Positions 26,171 to 37,004 are shown, counted from the first letter of the stretch. The stretch: 64,000 nt of DNA from Kumtagia ephedrae (GCF_003012745.1 NZ_PXYK01000004.1:1-64000); one strand, 5' to 3'. Translations and numbers: made by a program. Notes: a model not told the origin generated them from the letters alone.

Positions 26171-27333
26171 GCCGCCATACCCTTTCCCTCGGAGCCGCTG
26201 TGTCCGCTCTCGTGCTCGGCGGCGAACATTTTTCCGAAGCGCGGCGACAGCACGCCCGATACGACCAGCGCGGCCGCTCCGCGCAGCACCGACTGCTGTC
26301 CGCCAAGGGCGACGATCAGGCGCGGCGTCACCCTGTCGCGACGCGCCGACACCGAATTGGGTAGCTCCTTGCCGAGTTCCGCCAGCCTTTCGAGAAGTTC
26401 GGGCGGCGCCAGGCCGCCGAGGATGACGGTCTGCGGGTCGTAGAGGTTTTCGATGGTGCTGATGGCGTTGCGGAAGATCGGCGCCACGCTGCGCAGCCAG
26501 TCCGTTTCGCCGGCGCCGCTTCGGCCAAGCGCCTCCAGCGATACGTAGCGCTCCAGGCAGCCGCGATTGCCGCAAGGGCACGGCTCGCCGTCCGGCACCA
26601 CCGGGATGTGGCCGATCTCGCCGGCATTGCCCCAGGCGCCGCGCAGTACCGCGCCGTCATGCACCAGGGCGCCGCCGAGGCCAACGCCGAAATAGAGATA
26701 GTAATAGTCCGAGAATTTCGTGCCGTAGCCGTAGAGCTGCTCGCCGAGCGCGGCGGTCGCCATGTCGGTGTCGAGGAAGGCAGGCAATCCCGTCGCCTCG
26801 GCCAGCCGGTCCCGGAGGGCCACGTTTTCCCAGCCCGCCATGGTGGTCGGGCCGACGAAACTCATGGTTTCCACGCCGAACGGACCGGGCAGCGCCATGC
26901 CGACGCCGAGAACGCGGCCGCCCGGCCTCGACCGGGTCAGGTCGCGCACCATGACGCGGATCAGCTCGAAGGCGCGGTCGGGCGACACGCCCGGCGCGGC
27001 GCGGCGGGTATTTTCGACGACGTTGCCACCAAGATCGATCAGCGCGGCATCGATGCCGAGCGGAGTGAGATGGATGCCGACGGCGTAGCCGCCCGCGGCG
27101 TTGATGCGCAATGTCGCCGGAGGCAGTCCCCGCCCCTTCGGTTCGTCGCGCCCGGACAGGACGAAACCCTGCTCCTCGAGCTCGCGGACGATGGTGGAGA
27201 CGGTCTGGACGGTAAGGCCGACGCCCCGGGCAATGTCGGCGCGGGTAGTCGGGCCGTGCAGGCGGATCGATTCCAGAACGATCCGCCGGTTGTACGGTCG
27301 TCCGGATTCCTGATTGGTACCCCGCAGCGCCAT
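26167..27333 (-). CDS. ROK-family transcriptional regulator
   Basis: The 388-residue protein has an N-terminal winged helix (about 15-65, TRADIARGVGLTVQTVSTIVRELEEQG) and a ROK sugar-kinase-like domain with the zinc motif GHIPVVPDG...CPCGNRGCLERY. Regulators of this group (NagC, XylR) bind a sugar and leave the operator. It is the first gene of its own operon, coupled to the ATPase by an ATGA overlap, so it probably represses itself along with the transporter. Confidence 0.92.
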   Translation of the reverse strand: MALRGTNQESGRPYNRRIVLESIRLHGPTTRADIARGVGLTVQTVSTIVRELEEQGFVLSGRDEPKGRGLPPATLRINAAGGYAVGIHLTPLGIDAALIDLGGNVVENTRRAAPGVSPDRAFELIRVMVRDLTRSRPGGRVLGVGMALPGPFGVETMSFVGPTTMAGWENVALRDRLAEATGLPAFLDTDMATAALGEQLYGYGTKFSDYYYLYFGVGLGGALVHDGAVLRGAWGNAGEIGHIPVVPDGEPCPCGNRGCLERYVSLEALGRSGAGETDWLRSVAPIFRNAISTIENLYDPQTVILGGLAPPELLERLAELGKELPNSVSARRDRVTPRLIVALGGQQSVLRGAAALVVSGVLSPRFGKMFAAEHESGHSGSEGKGMAA

Positions 27334-27376
27334 CCCGTGCGCCCTCCCGACACGGGCAGAGTTGCACCGTGGTTCG

Positions 27377-27400
27377 TTTTTGTCAAACGGTTTTCAAAAA
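27377..27400. promoter_or_regulatory. AT-rich inverted repeat, candidate ROK operator
   Basis: TTTTTG (27377-27382) and CAAAAA (27395-27400) form an inverted repeat in an AT-rich patch that stands out from the GC-rich surroundings, 44 bases upstream of the ROK start. NagC/XylR-type repressors bind AT-rich dyads of this kind. The remaining part of the 27334-27612 gap shows nothing else clear. Confidence 0.5.
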
Positions 27401-27612
27401 TCAGAAAGGCACGCCGCTGGCTGGGAAATGGCCTGCAAAATTTCATGTGCCGGTCGCGCCGCCGATCCATGGAGCGGCAGCGCGCCGCCGCGATGACGGC
27501 GCTCGATGAGCCAGGGGCAGAGAATGCCGCGTCGATGATCCCCCCGCGCGAGAATGGAGATGAACGTCCAGCCGGACGACGAAAGGACGAGGAATGAACC
27601 AGTCGCGGCCAA

Positions 27613-28398
27613 TCAGCCGAAGATCGAGCGGATGGTGCCCCCGTCGGCCCGGTGGGTCACCCCGTTCATGGCCGGATTGGTGGCGAGCTGGATGACGCCG
27701 CGGCCGTGCAGCATCGGGTCGATCAGCTTCTGCGTCAGGTTGGAGGGCTGCACCTCCTTGTAGAAGTCGCGCAGCGTCTCCTCCACCGATTTTCCCTGCT
27801 GGCGGGCAAGGTCGGCGAAATAGGTCTCGACCGACTCCGTTGCCGTGGTTCCCGGCATGTAGCTGTTGACGCGCACCGCGGTGCCGCGCGTCAGCTCTGC
27901 CAGCGACCGGCCGAGCCCCAGCATCGCCGTCTTGGTCACCGAATAGGGCACCATGTTGCCGATGGAGCGGATCGCCGCCTCCGACGAGATGAAGACGATG
28001 CTGCCCTCGTCGCGCGCCAGCATGTCCTTCATGACGAGGCGCGTGATGCGCACGGCGGTCATGATGTTGTGCTGAAAATACTCGATCCAGCGCTCGTCGC
28101 CGACCTCGAAGAAGTCGTTGACGTCGAAGATGCCGATGTTGTTGACGAGGAAGGAGACCGGCCCGAGGCGCGCCGCATGGCTGGCCAACGCTTCGGCTCC
28201 CTCCGCGGTCAGCAAGTCGGCGACGACGCCGTGGGCGCGCGGGCCGATCGCCGCGGCGGCCGCCTCGATGCGCTCCTTCGAGCGGCCGTTGATGACGACG
28301 GTGGCCCCCTCGTCGTGAAACGTCCTGGCGATGGCGTGACCGATGCCGGTGCCGCCGCCGGTCACGATCGCGATCTTGTCCGTGACGCCGAAATCCAT
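27613..28398 (-). CDS. SDR-family oxidoreductase at the end of the GMC/ABC operon
   Basis: The 261-residue protein has IVTGGGTGIGHAIA for NAD(P) binding, VNNIGIF, SSEAAIRS (catalytic Ser) and VPYSVTKTAM with Tyr and Lys. The ATG at 28398 follows a GGGAGGGA run. It lies 112 bases behind the amidase gene and is probably the last gene of the leftward unit that begins with two GMC oxidoreductases. Substrate unknown. Confidence 0.88.
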   Translation of the reverse strand: MDFGVTDKIAIVTGGGTGIGHAIARTFHDEGATVVINGRSKERIEAAAAAIGPRAHGVVADLLTAEGAEALASHAARLGPVSFLVNNIGIFDVNDFFEVGDERWIEYFQHNIMTAVRITRLVMKDMLARDEGSIVFISSEAAIRSIGNMVPYSVTKTAMLGLGRSLAELTRGTAVRVNSYMPGTTATESVETYFADLARQQGKSVEETLRDFYKEVQPSNLTQKLIDPMLHGRGVIQLATNPAMNGVTHRADGGTIRSIFG

Positions 28399-28510
28399 TC
28401 CGTCCCTCCCTGCGATGTGTGTTGCGAGGCAGCATGCCTCATCGCAGCGGGCTTGCGATAGCCCGGGCTTCGCTCGACCCTGCGAATTTTGTCCGCGCCG
28501 CGTCCCGTCG

Positions 28511-29902
28511 CTACAGCGGACGGCGGCGATGATGGTCGGTGACGGACTGGAAGGCGCGGGCCGCCGACAGCAGCACCGCCTCGGCAAGGCGCGGCGCGAC
28601 GAGCTGCACCGACAGCGGCATGCCGTCGGCCTCGAACCCGCCGGGAAAGGTGATGGTGGGATTGCCCGACATCGCGAACGGGCAGGTGAAGCGGTGGATG
28701 CCGTAGATGGTGTCGTCGTCGATCGTCAGCATGCGCTGCCGTGTCGGGATGGCGAAGGCGATGGCCGGCATGGCGACGAAATCGACCGTCCGCAAAGTTC
28801 GTTGAAGCTGCCCGGCAAATATGGCCCGGCGCTTCTGCACGCGCTGCAGGTCGACCGCCTTAAGGCCGAGCCCGAGATCGAGCAGCGCCGCGAGCGAGCG
28901 CGAATACCGCCCGGCCAGCGACGGATAGGTCGCCTCGTGCGCCAGGGCGGCCTGCGCGGCGCAGATCTCGAACCAGTCCCAGATGACCTGCTCCGCCGGC
29001 GGCAGGCTGATCTCCCGCACCGTGGCGCCCAGCGACCGGAATGTGACCAGCGCGGCCTCGACAGCCCGCACCACCGGCTGCTCGACGCGGTCGCTCATCC
29101 AGGAAGGATCGACGCCGACGACCACGCCCGCAAGTTCGGGCGGCTGCGCGGAGAAGTCGGGCACCGGCTCGATCAGCGAGGTCGGGTCGAGCGTGTCTAC
29201 TCCCGCGATAACCTGGAGCAGGCAGGCCACGTCGGCGGCCGAACGCGCCATCGGCCCGATGGCGTCGAGATCGCCGGCGAGCTCGAACGCGCCGTGGCGG
29301 CTCACCCGGCCCCAGGTCGGCCGCAACCCGGTGACGCCGTTGGCCGCTGAAGGAAGGCGGATCGAGCCGCCGGTGTCGGAAGCGATCGATCCGAAGCACA
29401 GCCCGGCCGCCGTGGCGACGGCGCTGCCGCCGGACGAGGCGCCGGCCCAGCGATCCGCATTCCAGGGATTGATGGGTGCGCCGTACGGTTCCAGATATTC
29501 GCCGTAGACCCCTTCGGCGACGTTGAGCTTTCCGAGGATCACCGCGCCGGCTTCATCGAGACGCCGCACGACGGTCGCGTCCTCGGTGGCGACATGGTCG
29601 CGGCGCATCGGCATGCCCGCCGTGGTGGGCGCGCCGGCTATGTCGAGGATGTCCTTGACGGCGATAGGCACGCCGTGCAGCGGACCGAGCAGGCGCCCCG
29701 CGGCCCTCGCCCTGTCGGCCGCTTGGGCGGCCGCCAGCGCCCGATCGGCCAGCACGGTGATGTAGGCGTTGCAGCGCCCGTCCATCGCCGCGATGCGCGA
29801 GAGGCAGGCCTCGGCAAGATCCCGCGCCCGGATGTCGCCGTCGCGCAGCAGCGCGGCGACATCCGTCAGGTCGCTGAAATGCAGCTCCGCCGTGAGATTC
29901 AT
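28511..29902 (-). CDS. amidase (amidase-signature family)
   Basis: The 463-residue enzyme has the Ser-cisSer-Lys triad of the family: Lys in GVPIAVKDILDIAG (about 85), the glycine/serine-rich GASSGGSAVATAAGL (about 153) and Ser in SDTGGSIRLPSAANG (about 178). It hydrolyses an amide, possibly a plant- or opine-type conjugate, given the adjacent importer and oxidoreductases. It sits 29 bases behind the solute-binding-protein gene. Confidence 0.9.
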   Translation of the reverse strand: MNLTAELHFSDLTDVAALLRDGDIRARDLAEACLSRIAAMDGRCNAYITVLADRALAAAQAADRARAAGRLLGPLHGVPIAVKDILDIAGAPTTAGMPMRRDHVATEDATVVRRLDEAGAVILGKLNVAEGVYGEYLEPYGAPINPWNADRWAGASSGGSAVATAAGLCFGSIASDTGGSIRLPSAANGVTGLRPTWGRVSRHGAFELAGDLDAIGPMARSAADVACLLQVIAGVDTLDPTSLIEPVPDFSAQPPELAGVVVGVDPSWMSDRVEQPVVRAVEAALVTFRSLGATVREISLPPAEQVIWDWFEICAAQAALAHEATYPSLAGRYSRSLAALLDLGLGLKAVDLQRVQKRRAIFAGQLQRTLRTVDFVAMPAIAFAIPTRQRMLTIDDDTIYGIHRFTCPFAMSGNPTITFPGGFEADGMPLSVQLVAPRLAEAVLLSAARAFQSVTDHHRRRPL

Positions 29903-29931
29903 GCCGGCCGGTGCCCGCCCGGGGGACGAGG

Positions 29932-30918
29932 CTATTTCGCCTCGGGGAATGCGGCGATCGAATAGGCGCGCTTGTCGTCCGCCACCCAGCTGTCGATGTT
30001 TTCGGAGGTGAACAGCTTCGAGGCGACGACGATCGGCTTCTGCTCGGCCGTGGGGTTGGCGATCGCCTCGTCCATGGCACGCGCCAGGGCGAAGCCGGTC
30101 GCTGGGGCATCGGGATCCCAGGTGCCGGTCAGCCGCCCCTCGCGCACCGCGGCGATGGCATCGGCATCGCCGTTGATGCCGAACACCATGACCCCGTCCG
30201 TCTTGCCCGCCGCGTAGACCGACTTGCCGGCGGCGATCACCGAAGCGGAGATGCCGAGCGCGCTGGAATCATTGTAGGCCCAGAAGACCTGCACGTCGGG
30301 AAAGCGGATCAGCTCGTCGGACGCCAGGGTGGCCGCGTTGGCGGTGGAATCCTTGGTGTTGTCGACGCGGTCGATCACTTCGAGCCCGGCAGCCTTTGCG
30401 GCTTCCGTGAAGCATTTGGCGTTGGCCATGATCGACTCCACGGGCGGGCCGCCGAACACGATCACCTTGGCGGCGGGAAGCCGCTCGGCGATCCATGCCG
30501 CCTGCTTCTCGTATGGCCCGCCGGGATTGCAGGTGTTGACCTCCCACCAGACAGTGTTGGTGACGCCCTGCCCGACCGAGTTCACGCCGATGACCGGGAC
30601 GCCCTGGGCACGGGCGAGCTCATAGGCGCCGCCGACGGCGTTGGCATCGAGCGACCAGGAGCCGATCGCCTTGGCACCCAGCGTCAGCAGCGTGTCGACA
30701 TGCGAGACCTGCCTGTCGGCGGAGAGGTTGGCATCGAGAACGCGATGTTGCCAGCCCTTCTCGGTCGCCGCCGCGCCGATGGCGGTGTTGATCAATTGCT
30801 GGCCGGGCTGGCTGGCGATCGGTGAGATGTAGCCGATGAGCGTGTCCTCGGCCTGCGCGGCGCAGGCCGTAGCATAGAGCGCGACCAGCGCGCCAAATCC
30901 GATCCTGATCTTTCCCAT
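29932..30918 (-). CDS. sugar-type ABC transporter substrate-binding protein, CUT2 family
   Basis: The 328-residue protein has a signal peptide (about 1-23, CAAQA-ED) and a Peripla_BP_4-like domain (IGYISPIASQPGQQLINTAIG, GVPVIGVNSVGQG, WAYNDSSALGISASVIAAGK). Unusually, it is encoded after its ATPase and permease. A 182-base gap separates it from the permease gene; I see no clear repeat there. With an amidase and two GMC oxidoreductases in the unit, the ligand may be an amide-bearing alcohol or glycoside rather than a plain sugar. Confidence 0.9.
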   Translation of the reverse strand: MGKIRIGFGALVALYATACAAQAEDTLIGYISPIASQPGQQLINTAIGAAATEKGWQHRVLDANLSADRQVSHVDTLLTLGAKAIGSWSLDANAVGGAYELARAQGVPVIGVNSVGQGVTNTVWWEVNTCNPGGPYEKQAAWIAERLPAAKVIVFGGPPVESIMANAKCFTEAAKAAGLEVIDRVDNTKDSTANAATLASDELIRFPDVQVFWAYNDSSALGISASVIAAGKSVYAAGKTDGVMVFGINGDADAIAAVREGRLTGTWDPDAPATGFALARAMDEAIANPTAEQKPIVVASKLFTSENIDSWVADDKRAYSIAAFPEAK

Positions 30919-31100
30919 GATCTTCCCCTGTTCCTTGTTTTTCTGCCGGCGCGGCCGTTCCTTTCGAAAGGGCCGCCGCCGCGCCTGTGTTCATCACAGC
31001 CGAAAAACCCATCCCCATCCAATAGATTCAATCAGGCCGTCCGATACCGGAATGCTATCGCTCGTCGAGGGACACCGCTCATGCAGCCATGCCCACGCGG

Positions 31101-32132
31101 TCAGCCGATCCGGGCCTGCCGCCGGCGTCGCAGAACCTGCCGCAGTCCGCCCAGCCACACCGCCAGGATGAGGATCAGGCCGCTGACCATGCCCTGCCAG
31201 AACGAGGACACGCCGCTCAGCGTCAGCCCGTTCTGGATGACGCCGAGGAACAGCACGCCGATCATGGTGCCGAACACCCCGCCCTCGCCGCCGGTATAGG
31301 CGGTGCCGCCGATCAGCACCGCCGCCAGCACGGTGAGCAGCAGCGTCGGATCGATCTCGGCGGAGGCCGAGGTCAGGCGTCCGACCTGCACGACGCTGCC
31401 GAGCCCGGCCATCAGGCCGGCGATGACGAAGACGAGCAGCATGATGCGCTTGACGTCGATGCCGTTGAGGCGCGCGGCTTCCGTGTTAGCGCCGATGGCA
31501 TAAAGCGCTCGGCCGAACGCCGTGTAGCGCAGCACGCCGCCGGCGATCAGCAGCAGCGCCAGGTCGAAGACGAGGATGATCGGAACGGCACCGATGTTGC
31601 CGTTGACGAAGGCGCTGATCGGCGCGAAGCCGGGCGAGGAGAACACGCTGATGCTGCCGCCGTCGTTGACGATCAGGGCAAAACTCTGGAACATCGACAG
31701 CGAGCCGAGGGTGACGACGAAGAACGAGATTTTGAAGTAGCTGATCAGCGTGCCGTTGATCGCTCCAAGAAATCCGCCGAACAGCAGCGCCGCCGGGATC
31801 GCCACATAGGCCGGCATGCCGGCGACCAGCAGCAGGCCGAGCACCATGGCGCAGGCCGCCGTGGCGCTGGCGACCGCCAGGTCGATGGCGCCGGCGATGA
31901 CGACAAAAGTCGCGCCGATCGCCAGGACGAAGACGACGCTGTTCGACTTCACGATGTTCATGAGGTTGGGCCAGGTCAGGAACACCGGCTGCGTGGCCGC
32001 CACGATCGCTGACACCAGCAACAGGCTGAACAGGGCGCCGGCGTAGCGGTTCTGCAGGATCTGCTGGAAGATCGGCGCGGCCGGCCGGCTTCGCTCCGTC
32101 ATGACCGCACTCCTCGCATTCGTGGCTGTCAT
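31101..32132 (-). CDS. sugar ABC transporter permease, CUT2 (RbsC type)
   Basis: The 343-residue membrane protein has about 9 helices and the family blocks FVVIAGAIDLAVASATA, GRALYAIGANTEAARLNGI and AAVLIGGTAYTGGEGGVFG. The ATG at 32132 overlaps the ATPase stop (ATGA) and follows GAGGA. An in-frame ATG at 32102 has an equally good site, so the first ten residues are uncertain. Confidence 0.9.
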   Translation of the reverse strand: MTATNARSAVMTERSRPAAPIFQQILQNRYAGALFSLLLVSAIVAATQPVFLTWPNLMNIVKSNSVVFVLAIGATFVVIAGAIDLAVASATAACAMVLGLLLVAGMPAYVAIPAALLFGGFLGAINGTLISYFKISFFVVTLGSLSMFQSFALIVNDGGSISVFSSPGFAPISAFVNGNIGAVPIILVFDLALLLIAGGVLRYTAFGRALYAIGANTEAARLNGIDVKRIMLLVFVIAGLMAGLGSVVQVGRLTSASAEIDPTLLLTVLAAVLIGGTAYTGGEGGVFGTMIGVLFLGVIQNGLTLSGVSSFWQGMVSGLILILAVWLGGLRQVLRRRRQARIG

Positions 32133-33724
32133 TCTAATTCCTCGTATCGATCGTCGGCGTGCGCCCTGCTGCCGGTGCCGGCGACGGCGACATGCGCGAT
32201 CGCCTCCTCCGTTGCCTCGTCGCGGTTGAACTCCGCCGCCAGCCCGCCCTCGAAGAACACGGCGATGCGGTCGCAGATGCCCAAGAGCTCGGGCAGTTCG
32301 GAGGAGATGACGACGACGCCCGCACCTGCCTCGGCAGCGTCCTGCAGCATCCGGTAGATCTCGCTCTTGGCGCCGACGTCGATGCCGCGCGTCGGTTCGC
32401 TCAGCACCAGCACGCTGGGCTGCCGCGCGAAGGTCCGCCCCAGGATGACCTTCTGCTGGTTGCCTCCCGACAGGGTGGCGATCGCCACGGCGGGAGACGC
32501 CGCGGCCACGTGGTATTTCTTGACCGCGGCCTCTACCTGCGAGCGCTCGCGGCGCGTGTCCAGCAGGCCGGCCCGGCACAGCCGATCCATCCAGGCCAGC
32601 GAAAAATTCTCGAGCACGCTGCGCACCAAGAGCAGGGCCGACGATTTTCGGTCGTCGGGGACGAAGCCGATGCCTGCGGCGATGGCGCTGCGCGGGTCGC
32701 CGAGACGCACCGGACGGCCGTCGACCTCGACTTCGCCAGCACCGGGGATCGCGCCGCCGAGCGCCAGGCCGAACTCGGACTTGCCCGATCCGACCAGGCC
32801 GGCGATGCCGACGATCTCGCCGCGCCTTACCTCCAGCGAGGTCGGCCGCAATATGCCGGCCGGCGTGTGCAGGTCGCGGATGCGCAGCACCCGGTCGCCG
32901 ACAGGGATGGAGCGCTTTCCGTAGAAGTCGTTGATCTCGCGGCCGACCATCAGCCGCACGAGCTGGCTTTCCGTCGCCTCCGGCAGGGCGACGGTGGCGA
33001 CGAGATTTCCGTCGCGCAGCACCGTGGCGACGGAGGACACCGCATAGATCTCCGGCATCCTGTGGGTGATCATTAGGATCGCCATGCCCGCGTCGCGCTC
33101 CTGGCGCACGCGCTCGAGCAGCCGCGCCGTGGCGGCTTCGGACAGCGAGCTGGTGGCCTCGTCGAGGATCAGCAGGCGGGCATTGGCCGAGAGCGCGCGG
33201 GCAATCTCCACCTCCTGCCTGAACTCGACGCTGAGGTCGCCCACCCGCGCATGCGGCGAGACATGGACATCGAGCCGCGCCAGCGCCAGCGCCGCGTCCT
33301 CTTCCAGCCGCGACCAATCGACGAGGCCGAGGCGGGTGCGCGGCAGGCGACCGAGGAAAATGTTCTCCGCCACCGTCAACGTCGGCGCCAGCGTCAGCTC
33401 CTGGCTGATCATGACGATGCCCATGCCGAGTGCGGCCGCCGGGCTGTCGATCGTGCACTCCCGGCCGTCGACGAAGATGCGGCCTTCATCCGGCTTCATC
33501 ATGCCGGCGATGATGCGCGACAGCGTCGATTTTCCGGAGCCGTTCTCGCCGGTCAACGCATGGACCTCGCCCGGCCGGATGGTCAGGCTGACATCGTTCA
33601 GGGCGCGCACGCCGGGGAAGCTCTTGCTTATGCCCTCCACCCGGACGAGTTCGGCCGCACCGGCGCGGGGCGGAGGCGGTGCGTCGGCCGGTTCGCAGCG
33701 CTGCTCGACGACGGCCAGGCTCAT
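32129..33724 (-). CDS. sugar ABC transporter ATP-binding protein, double-domain RbsA type
   Basis: The 531-residue protein has two nucleotide-binding domains. The first has Walker [10 protein letters not shown], a degenerate signature ([14 protein letters not shown]) and Walker [11 protein letters not shown], as usual in this family. The second has GLVGSGKSE and LSGGNQQKV, but its Walker B reads [12 protein letters not shown], so Ser replaces the magnesium-binding Asp. It overlaps the GMC gene upstream and the permease gene downstream by 4 bases each. Confidence 0.92.
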   Translation of the reverse strand: MSLAVVEQRCEPADAPPPPRAGAAELVRVEGISKSFPGVRALNDVSLTIRPGEVHALTGENGSGKSTLSRIIAGMMKPDEGRIFVDGRECTIDSPAAALGMGIVMISQELTLAPTLTVAENIFLGRLPRTRLGLVDWSRLEEDAALALARLDVHVSPHARVGDLSVEFRQEVEIARALSANARLLILDEATSSLSEAATARLLERVRQERDAGMAILMITHRMPEIYAVSSVATVLRDGNLVATVALPEATESQLVRLMVGREINDFYGKRSIPVGDRVLRIRDLHTPAGILRPTSLEVRRGEIVGIAGLVGSGKSEFGLALGGAIPGAGEVEVDGRPVRLGDPRSAIAAGIGFVPDDRKSSALLLVRSVLENFSLAWMDRLCRAGLLDTRRERSQVEAAVKKYHVAAASPAVAIATLSGGNQQKVILGRTFARQPSVLVLSEPTRGIDVGAKSEIYRMLQDAAEAGAGVVVISSELPELLGICDRIAVFFEGGLAAEFNRDEATEEAIAHVAVAGTGSRAHADDRYEELE

Positions 33725-35310
33725 GCGGCCCGCCCGCGGATCAGGTCCGCCGCCTTCTCGCCGATCATGATGGTGGCGGCGTTGGTGTTGCCGGACACCA
33801 GCGTCGGCATCACCGAGGCGTCGGCGACGCGCAGTCCCTCGACGCCACGCACTTTGAGTTCCGGGTCGACCACCGCCATCTCGTCGGTTCCCATCTTGCA
33901 GGTCCCGACCTGGTGCGAGACGCAGCCGCCGTTCCGCCTGAGATAGGCCTCGATCTCCGCGTCGGTCGCGGTCGGCGATCCCGGCAGGTGCTCCTCGACG
34001 ACGAAATCCGCCAGCGGCCGGCTCGCCGCCATGCGGCGGGCGAGCTTCAACCCCTCCACGGCGATGCGACGGTCGCGCTCCTCGGAAAAGTAGTTGGGCA
34101 GCAGTTTCGGCGTGTCGTCCGGCCGGGCCGAGCGCAACCGGATCTCGCCGCGGCTCAGCGGCCGCACCGGGCACAGGAAATTGGCGAAGCCGGAGAACTT
34201 GAACAGCCCGTCCTCATAATAACCGCCGCTGAAGGTCTGGAACAGGAACTGCAAGTCCGGCGACGCGGATTCCGGCAGCACCTTGGCGAACAGTCCGGCC
34301 TGCCCCGCCGGCACCGACAGCGGGCCGCCGCGCGTCAGCAGCCAGCGCAGGCCGACCTTCAATTGCCGGAAGCGGCTCAGCATCACGTCGTTCATGGTGA
34401 TCGGCCGGTTGCATTTCCAGGTGATCTGGCCGCCGTAATGATCCTGCAGGTTCTTGCCCACACCCGGCAGGTGGTGCAACCACTTGATGCCATGGCTCGC
34501 CAGGTCCTCGGCGTCGCCCAGCCCCGACAGCATCAGCAGATGCGGCGACTTCACCGAGCCGGCGGCCAGGATAACCTCGCGCCGGGCATTGACGCGCATC
34601 GCGGTCCCGCCACGCCTGAACTCGACGCCGCTGGCCCGTCGGCCCTCAAACAGGATGCGTTCGGCGTGGGCGTCAGTCGCCACCGTCAGATTGCGGCGCG
34701 CCATGGCCGGCCGGAGATAGGCGGTGGCGGCGGAGGCCCGCCTGCCCCGCCTCACGGTCGCCTGGAAATAGCCGGCGCCTTCCTGGACGGGGCCGTTGAA
34801 ATCCTCGTTGCGGGAAATCCCCTGCGCCGCGGCCGAGCCGATGAAGGCGTCGCAGAGCGGGTTGCGCTCGGTGAGATTGGTCACCGACAGCGGGCCGCCC
34901 TTGCCGTGATAGCGATCGGCGCCGTTCTCCTGGTCCTCGGCGCGTCGGAAATAGGGAAGCACGTCGTCGTAGGACCAGCCGGCATTGCCGAGCTGGCGCC
35001 AGTGGTCGAAATCCTCCGCCTGGCCGCGAATGTAGATCAGGCCGTTGATCGACGAGGAGCCGCCCAAAACCTTGCCGCGCGGCCAATAGATGCGGCGGCC
35101 GTCGAGCGCCGGATTGGGCTCGGTCTCGAACTTCCAGTTGACGCGCGGATCGGTGATGGTCCTGCCGTAACCGACCGGAATGTGAATCCAGAAGCTGGAA
35201 TCCTTGCCGCCCGCCTCCAGCACCAGCACGGTGCTCCTGCCGTCCTCGCTGAGGCGTGCCGCCAGCACGCAGCCGGCGGAGCCGGCACCGACGATGACGT
35301 AATCGAACAT
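33721..35310 (-). CDS. GMC-family FAD oxidoreductase, copy 1
   Basis: The 529-residue choline-dehydrogenase-like enzyme has [18 protein letters not shown] for FAD (about 3-20), the GMC signature [18 protein letters not shown], a catalytic His in [10 protein letters not shown], and a C-terminal [18 protein letters not shown] start at MFDYVIV, since the ATG 36 bases upstream lacks a ribosome site. It oxidises an alcohol. It overlaps the ABC ATPase gene (ATGA), an unusually tight link between a dehydrogenase and an importer. It is closely similar to the next gene. Confidence 0.9.
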   Translation of the reverse strand: MFDYVIVGAGSAGCVLAARLSEDGRSTVLVLEAGGKDSSFWIHIPVGYGRTITDPRVNWKFETEPNPALDGRRIYWPRGKVLGGSSSINGLIYIRGQAEDFDHWRQLGNAGWSYDDVLPYFRRAEDQENGADRYHGKGGPLSVTNLTERNPLCDAFIGSAAAQGISRNEDFNGPVQEGAGYFQATVRRGRRASAATAYLRPAMARRNLTVATDAHAERILFEGRRASGVEFRRGGTAMRVNARREVILAAGSVKSPHLLMLSGLGDAEDLASHGIKWLHHLPGVGKNLQDHYGGQITWKCNRPITMNDVMLSRFRQLKVGLRWLLTRGGPLSVPAGQAGLFAKVLPESASPDLQFLFQTFSGGYYEDGLFKFSGFANFLCPVRPLSRGEIRLRSARPDDTPKLLPNYFSEERDRRIAVEGLKLARRMAASRPLADFVVEEHLPGSPTATDAEIEAYLRRNGGCVSHQVGTCKMGTDEMAVVDPELKVRGVEGLRVADASVMPTLVSGNTNAATIMIGEKAADLIRGRAA

Positions 35311-35390
35311 CTGCCCGTCGAGCACGGAACGCCAGCTCCCAATCATGCCTTCGCCATCGGCCGTCCGCCGCGCATCGTTCCGGGGTCGCC

Positions 35391-37004
35391 TCAGGCCGCC
35401 TTGCCGCGGATCATGTCGGCCGCCTTCTCGGCGATCATGATCGTCGGGGCGTTGGTGTTTCCCGACACCAGCGTCGGCATGATCGACGCGTCGACCACCC
35501 GCAGCCCGTCGACGCCATGCACCTTCAGCGCACTGTCGACCACCGCCATCGGGTCATTGCCCATCTTGCAGGTGCCGACCTGGTGGGCGATCGACAGTCC
35601 CGTCTCCCTGGCATAGGCGAGCAGTTCGTCGTCCGTCCGTACGGCCGGACCCGGCGCGTATTCGGCGACGATATGGGCGGCGATCGCCGCCTTCTCGGCC
35701 ACGCGGCGCGACAGCTTCATCGCTTCGACCAGCACGCGCCGGTCGGTTTCCGCCGCCAGGTAGTTGGGCTGCATCAGCGGCGTGTCCTTCGGATCGGCCG
35801 AGCGCAGCGCGAGCCTGCCGCGGCTTTCCGGCCGCACCGGGCAGACGACGTTGGCGAAGCCGGAGAATTTGTGCAGGCCGGCATCGTATTCGTCGTGGCT
35901 GAAGGTCTGGAACAGGAACTGGATGTCGGGCGTCTCGACATGCGGCCCGGATCGGGCGAAGGCGCCGACCTGCGCGGCCGATATGGTGAGCGGCCCGGTG
36001 CGGAACAGCATGTATTGCAGCCCCGCCTGCACCTGCCGCAGGGGGCTGCGCATGATGTCGTTGACGGTGAGCGGCAGCCTGCTCTTGTAGGTGATGATCG
36101 CGCCGTAGTGGTCCTGCAGGTTCTCGCCGACGCCGGGCAGGTCGTGGACGGGCGAGATGCCGAGCTCGGAGAGCTCGCCGGCCGTGCCGACGCCCGAAAG
36201 CAGCAGGAGTTGCGGGGAATTGATCGAGCCGCCGCTGAGGATCACCTCGCGCCGGGCCCGCACGGTGGTGCGCCGGCCGGCGCGCTCGAACACCACCCCG
36301 ACGGCGCGCCGTCCGTCGAACAGGATGCGCTCGGCGAGAGCGTGGGTGACGATGCGCAGGTTGGGCCGCCGCTTGGCCGGCTTCAGATAGGCGACGGCGG
36401 CGGAGCAGCGGCGGGCATTGCGCGTGGTGATCTGGTAGTAGCCGACGCCCTCCTGCGAGGCGCCGTTGAAATCCTCGGTGCGCGGAATGCCGGCCTCGAC
36501 CGCGCTGTCGATGAAGGCGTCGCACAGCGGGTTGCGCTCCTTGAGGTTGGAGACGCGCAGCGGCCCGCCGCTTCCGTGATAGGCGTCGGCTCCGTTCTCC
36601 TGGTCCTCCGCCTTCCTGAAATAGGGCAGGACGTCCTCGTAGGACCAGCCGGCATTGCCGAGCTGGCGCCACTGGTCGTAGTCGCGCGCCTGGCCTCGGA
36701 TATAGAGAAGCCCGTTGATCGAGGAGGAGCCGCCCAAAACCTTGCCGCGCGCCCAGTACATCGGCCGGTTGGCGATCTCGGCGCCCTTCTCCGTCTCGTA
36801 GCGCCAGTTGAGGCGCGGATCGACGATGGTCTTGCCGTAGCCGATCGGGATATGTATCCACGGATTGCGGTCTGGCCCACCGGCCTCCAGCAGCGTCACC
36901 GACGTTCCCGCATCCTCGGAAAGCCGGCCGGCGAGCGTGCATCCCGCCGAACCCGCACCGACGATCACGAAATCGGTTTTAATGATCTCCACCGCATCAG
37001 CCAT
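35391..37004 (-). CDS. GMC-family FAD oxidoreductase, copy 2
   Basis: The 537-residue enzyme has [46 protein letters not shown] (catalytic His) and [17 protein letters not shown]. It shares long identical stretches with copy 1, such as [13 protein letters not shown]-like and YDDVLPYF-like blocks, so the two are recent or well-conserved paralogues with perhaps different alcohol substrates. First gene of the leftward unit. The 256-base gap to the LysR stop must carry the operon promoter; it contains CCAA-N9-TTGG at 37165-37181. Confidence 0.9.
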   Translation of the reverse strand: MADAVEIIKTDFVIVGAGSAGCTLAGRLSEDAGTSVTLLEAGGPDRNPWIHIPIGYGKTIVDPRLNWRYETEKGAEIANRPMYWARGKVLGGSSSINGLLYIRGQARDYDQWRQLGNAGWSYEDVLPYFRKAEDQENGADAYHGSGGPLRVSNLKERNPLCDAFIDSAVEAGIPRTEDFNGASQEGVGYYQITTRNARRCSAAVAYLKPAKRRPNLRIVTHALAERILFDGRRAVGVVFERAGRRTTVRARREVILSGGSINSPQLLLLSGVGTAGELSELGISPVHDLPGVGENLQDHYGAIITYKSRLPLTVNDIMRSPLRQVQAGLQYMLFRTGPLTISAAQVGAFARSGPHVETPDIQFLFQTFSHDEYDAGLHKFSGFANVVCPVRPESRGRLALRSADPKDTPLMQPNYLAAETDRRVLVEAMKLSRRVAEKAAIAAHIVAEYAPGPAVRTDDELLAYARETGLSIAHQVGTCKMGNDPMAVVDSALKVHGVDGLRVVDASIMPTLVSGNTNAPTIMIAEKAADMIRGKAA

